Source of the DNA: Paraphysomonas bandaiensis
Lineage: Eukaryota; Chrysophyceae
DNA length: 38,424 nt
Direction: 5' to 3'
Assembly: GCA_965644295.1 (NCBI GenBank)
Contig: CBFFRP010000526.1
Location: 1 to 38,424 of the forward strand
The number at the start of each line of letters is the position of its first letter. Within the stretch, counting starts at the first letter, position 1. The notes beneath the pieces are model-generated. The model was not told the origin of the DNA, searched no databases, and saw only the letters and a program-made list of their open reading frames with translations. Of this stretch, positions 37,601-38,424 are shown piece after piece. The translations under genes were made by a program, and so were the position numbers.

Positions 37601-38231
37601 TGTCGGATACCAATATCTCTCCGCGTGGAAAAATCAAGCTGAAGAGGGAATTTCGAATAAAGTTGGTCAATGCCCAGCATTAGTGTCACCTGCTCCTTCT
37701 TGTGTTCCTGGAGAGGAGGGAACTCAGCATCTGAATACGGATAGTGCTCATGTAGCCACGGAAGAGGGACACAGTCCCCGTCACCTCTCCAGCAGTGACC
37801 CTACTATCCATCAGCAGCGACGCATGAATGATTTCCCCTCCATTGTAGAAGTGGGGCCCGATACCACCATCGACCCACTTCTACCAGCAACTGAACTTGA
37901 TCTCATTGCTGCTGCTGACACAGATGCCGAAGATGCCGCTGCTGTTTCAAATTCTTCATATGGCGATTCCAGTAATTTTCGACCTGCTGAGAAAACCAGT
38001 CTCACACTTCAACACAATACCGCACCCGATGGTTCCAGTGCTGTGAGTAATGTTTCGCATCTGCTAGATATGGATTTCTCCTCTGATAGTGAGCTCGAAT
38101 GGCCTGACATATTCAAAGAAGTGTAAGGATAAAAACCTCAAATATGTATTTTGTGATTTTAACAATAATTACTTTTTATCAGATTTGGTGACAATTATGA
38201 CAACGATGATTCAACTGAATTTGAACTCTAA
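25660..38231 (+). CDS. Giant LRR / P-S-G-Q-repeat / REJ / EGF / GPS-like multi-pass membrane receptor, one frameshift
   Basis: The spliced model has about 4,062 codons if one base is skipped in the AAAA run at 33919-33922, with seven exons: 25660-35578, 35629-35793, 35858-36480, 36536-36717, 36798-36840, 36914-38122, 38183-38231. Start 25660 gives a good signal peptide (MNPLILCVFVSQITLTVASV); the in-frame ATGs at 25585 and 25654 are less convincing. Residues 24-1123 are three LRR blocks with plant-type NSLTGxLPSS repeats. Residues 1124-1718 are a Pro-Ser/Thr-Gly-Gln repeat stalk. Residues ~2274-2590 are REJ-like, with NTPPQPGLLSVFPPSG and ESWSDEDLPLFYVMGY. Residues ~2631-2767 are Cys-rich, EGF-like. 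Near 3080-3103 is a GPS-like WNTTCLCRLTSIG. Membrane spans lie at ~3172-3194, 3285-3306, 3362-3388, 3657-3676, 3685-3705, plus two or three near the C-terminus, before an acidic tail. The plan recalls polycystin-1, but no PLAT or channel domain is seen. Probably a surface adhesion or sensing receptor; ligand unknown. Confidence 0.8.
25729..27318 (+). repeat. LRR block 1 (about 19 repeats)
   Basis: It opens with a Cys-rich LRR N-cap (ESALCDFIQATDVTSAWSEW, then CxF/GVTC), followed by about nineteen 24-residue repeats of the plant-type consensus LxLxxNSLTGxLPSSLGQMTSL. Two subtypes alternate: SSLGQMTSLSxLxL and SSISDMTALTYLHIG. It closes with FTGVYPSELCTMTQLTTFYL and a short Pro linker (PTSAPTPFPSAQPTNN). 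Repeats are nearly identical at DNA level (72-nt period), showing recent internal amplification. Confidence 0.9.
27319..28188 (+). repeat. LRR block 2, duplicated domain (about 9 repeats)
   Basis: A second complete domain repeats the N-cap (EEAALCDFIQATDVTSVWSE), about nine plant-type repeats, the same FTGVYPSEL closing repeat and the same Pro linker. The cap-to-cap distance to block 3 is 870 bp. The cap and linker DNA are almost identical to block 3, so the whole domain including its linker was duplicated. Confidence 0.9.
28189..29028 (+). repeat. LRR block 3, duplicated domain (about 9 repeats)
   Basis: The third domain has the same cap, nine repeats and closing segment. Here the linker PTSAPTPFP runs straight into the Pro-Ser-Gly-Gln repeat instead of another cap. 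The Gly/Asn-rich ridge and LPSS turns are conserved; variable residues sit at the LxLxxN positions (LYL, LDL, LHI, LSI), the concave face where LRR ligands usually bind. Confidence 0.9.
29029..30812 (+). repeat. 12-bp-period Pro-Ser/Thr-Gly-Gln repeat stalk
   Basis: About 595 residues of four-residue units (GQPS, GQPT, CQPS, GIPT, GEPS, SEPT, GPPS, GLPS) are encoded by a 12-nt period. Larger copied modules recur, such as the CQPSGQPSGLPSEPPS and GIPTGQPSCQPS groups. Pro every fourth residue predicts an extended, likely O-glycosylated stalk between the LRR head and the membrane-proximal region. Similar repeats are common in stramenopile extracellular proteins (recollection). The +1 frame is also open over most of the tract (29363-30685) through periodicity. 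Confidence 0.9.
33919..33922 (+). other. Single-base frameshift in AAAA run inside an EGF-like module
   Basis: The first frame ends SCEAKCLCDKRIQWFVL-stop at 33943-33945. Skipping one A here gives CLCDKGFSGLFCEY, a textbook EGF ending (CxCxxGFxGxxC), and joins a frame that stays open to the next intron at 35579. No splice pair can explain it. It is a sequencing or assembly error in a homopolymer, a recent inactivating insertion, or (least likely) a recoding site. Confidence 0.85.
35579..35628 (+). other. Receptor gene intron 1 (50 nt, phase 0)
   Basis: Donor GTATCG, acceptor CATATAG. Splicing joins LLYDFE to YPEDNGKCEAH and removes the stop met at 35591-35593. The following Cys-rich exon is what the receptor family is expected to have between membrane spans. 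Confidence 0.8.
35794..35857 (+). other. Receptor gene intron 2 (64 nt, phase 0)
   Basis: Donor GTACAT, acceptor TTCATTAG. It joins PEVTLK to AIMIASVIC, the start of the third predicted membrane span. The upstream exon (35629-35793) carries four Cys and a CQWVEDDD segment. Confidence 0.8.
36481..36535 (+). other. Receptor gene intron 3 (55 nt, phase 2)
   Basis: Donor GTATGTG, acceptor TTTCTTGCAG. Splicing joins AFMMAW to CLGSNDQFKPEY and avoids the in-frame TAA at 36545-36547. The exon after it (36536-36717) is a charged, helical stretch (HLAFVKKEVALKRNKLNQIE). Confidence 0.8.
36718..36797 (+). other. Receptor gene intron 4 (80 nt, phase 1)
   Basis: The preferred donor is GTAAAA at 36718, giving LDVLGR then ASPAAKIFE. 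A second donor, GTAGAG at 36712, keeps the frame and would drop only Gly-Arg. Acceptor TGTTTGTAG. The choice of donor is uncertain. Confidence 0.7.
36841..36913 (+). other. Receptor gene intron 5 (73 nt, phase 2)
   Basis: Donor GTGAGT, acceptor GGTTTTGCAG. It links the 43-nt exon 36798-36840 (ASPAAKIFETKSEE) to FRHTYVVSKFLKG and the next membrane span. Confidence 0.8.
38123..38182 (+). other. Receptor gene intron 6 (60 nt, phase 2)
   Basis: Donor GTAAGG, acceptor TTTTTATCAG. Splicing replaces the immediate stop at 38124-38126 with a 15-residue acidic end, FGDNYDNDDSTEFEL, finishing at TAA 38229-38231. If the intron is retained the protein ends IFKEV; both forms differ by only 15 residues. 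Confidence 0.65.
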
Positions 38232-38354
38232 TACATTCTGTGGAGGACAAAAATCATAACCAACCGAAGTATGCACAACTCAACGTGTGACAGAAGTTGC
38301 GTGGTATCCAGCGTGTACAACAAGAAACAGAAATGCAATAACATAATATTTCGA

Positions 38355-38369
38355 TTAGGGTTAGGGTTA
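38355..38369 (+). repeat. Short interstitial telomere-type repeat
   Basis: TTAGGGTTAGGGTTA is 2.5 copies of the TTAGGG hexamer in the 3' flank of the receptor gene. It is too short to be a telomere and is followed by ordinary sequence, but may mark a healed break or a subterminal position. Confidence 0.5.
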
Positions 38370-38424
38370 CAAGAAAGAAAGTCTGATTATTACTTTGTTG
38401 CCTCTTTACTAGTCTGGTAGAGTG

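Noticed and set aside
38355-38424. Chromosome end
   Set aside because: Only 2.5 hexamers, followed by about 55 bp of ordinary sequence to the window edge.

Overview
This is eukaryotic DNA, probably from a protist. The evidence is spliceosomal introns (GTAAGT...TTTATAG and 50-80 nt GT...AG introns), microsatellite tracts, hAT and copia-like transposon remnants, a short TTAGGG run, and a giant receptor gene. That receptor joins plant-type LRRs, a long Pro-Ser/Thr-Gly-Gln repeat, a REJ module, EGF-like modules, a GPS-like motif and several membrane spans. Long Pro-Thr/Ser-Gly-Gln-Pro repeats joined to REJ/GPS-type membrane proteins suggest a stramenopile (inference; the species cannot be fixed from this window).

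Layout. (1) 1-1584: no intact gene; decayed retroelement pieces including a CCHC zinc knuckle and a protease-like LDSCA motif. (2) 1624-9549, + strand: 30 consecutive 99-bp, phase-0 exons, each encoding exactly one 33-residue ankyrin repeat. (3) 9752/9753: an abrupt orientation switch inside an exon. (4) 9753-22275, - strand: a second array of 45 complete and one truncated ankyrin exon plus an initiator exon (22183-22275). The two arrays converge tail to tail. Nearly all introns are built from a 20-bp minisatellite, so intron lengths rise in steps of 20; intron 1 of the minus gene is an ~840-bp TGTA/TACA microsatellite. (5) 22276-25457: intergenic, with a nested hairpin and a ~700-bp degenerate hAT element. 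(6) 25660-38231, + strand: one giant receptor-like gene (about 4,060 residues if one frameshift is bridged) with six short introns, all in its 3' third. (7) 38232-38424: 3' flank with 2.5 TTAGGG units.

The most notable system is the ankyrin-exon array. It has at least 76 interchangeable exon cassettes of identical length and phase, with differences concentrated at a few surface positions of the ankyrin fold. The cassettes are separated by recombination-prone minisatellite introns and show recent higher-order duplications and an inverted copy. It looks like a modular, fast-evolving repertoire of binding repeats, although an assembly artefact at the inversion point must be excluded. The ankyrin arrays and the receptor gene have no visible functional link beyond adjacency.
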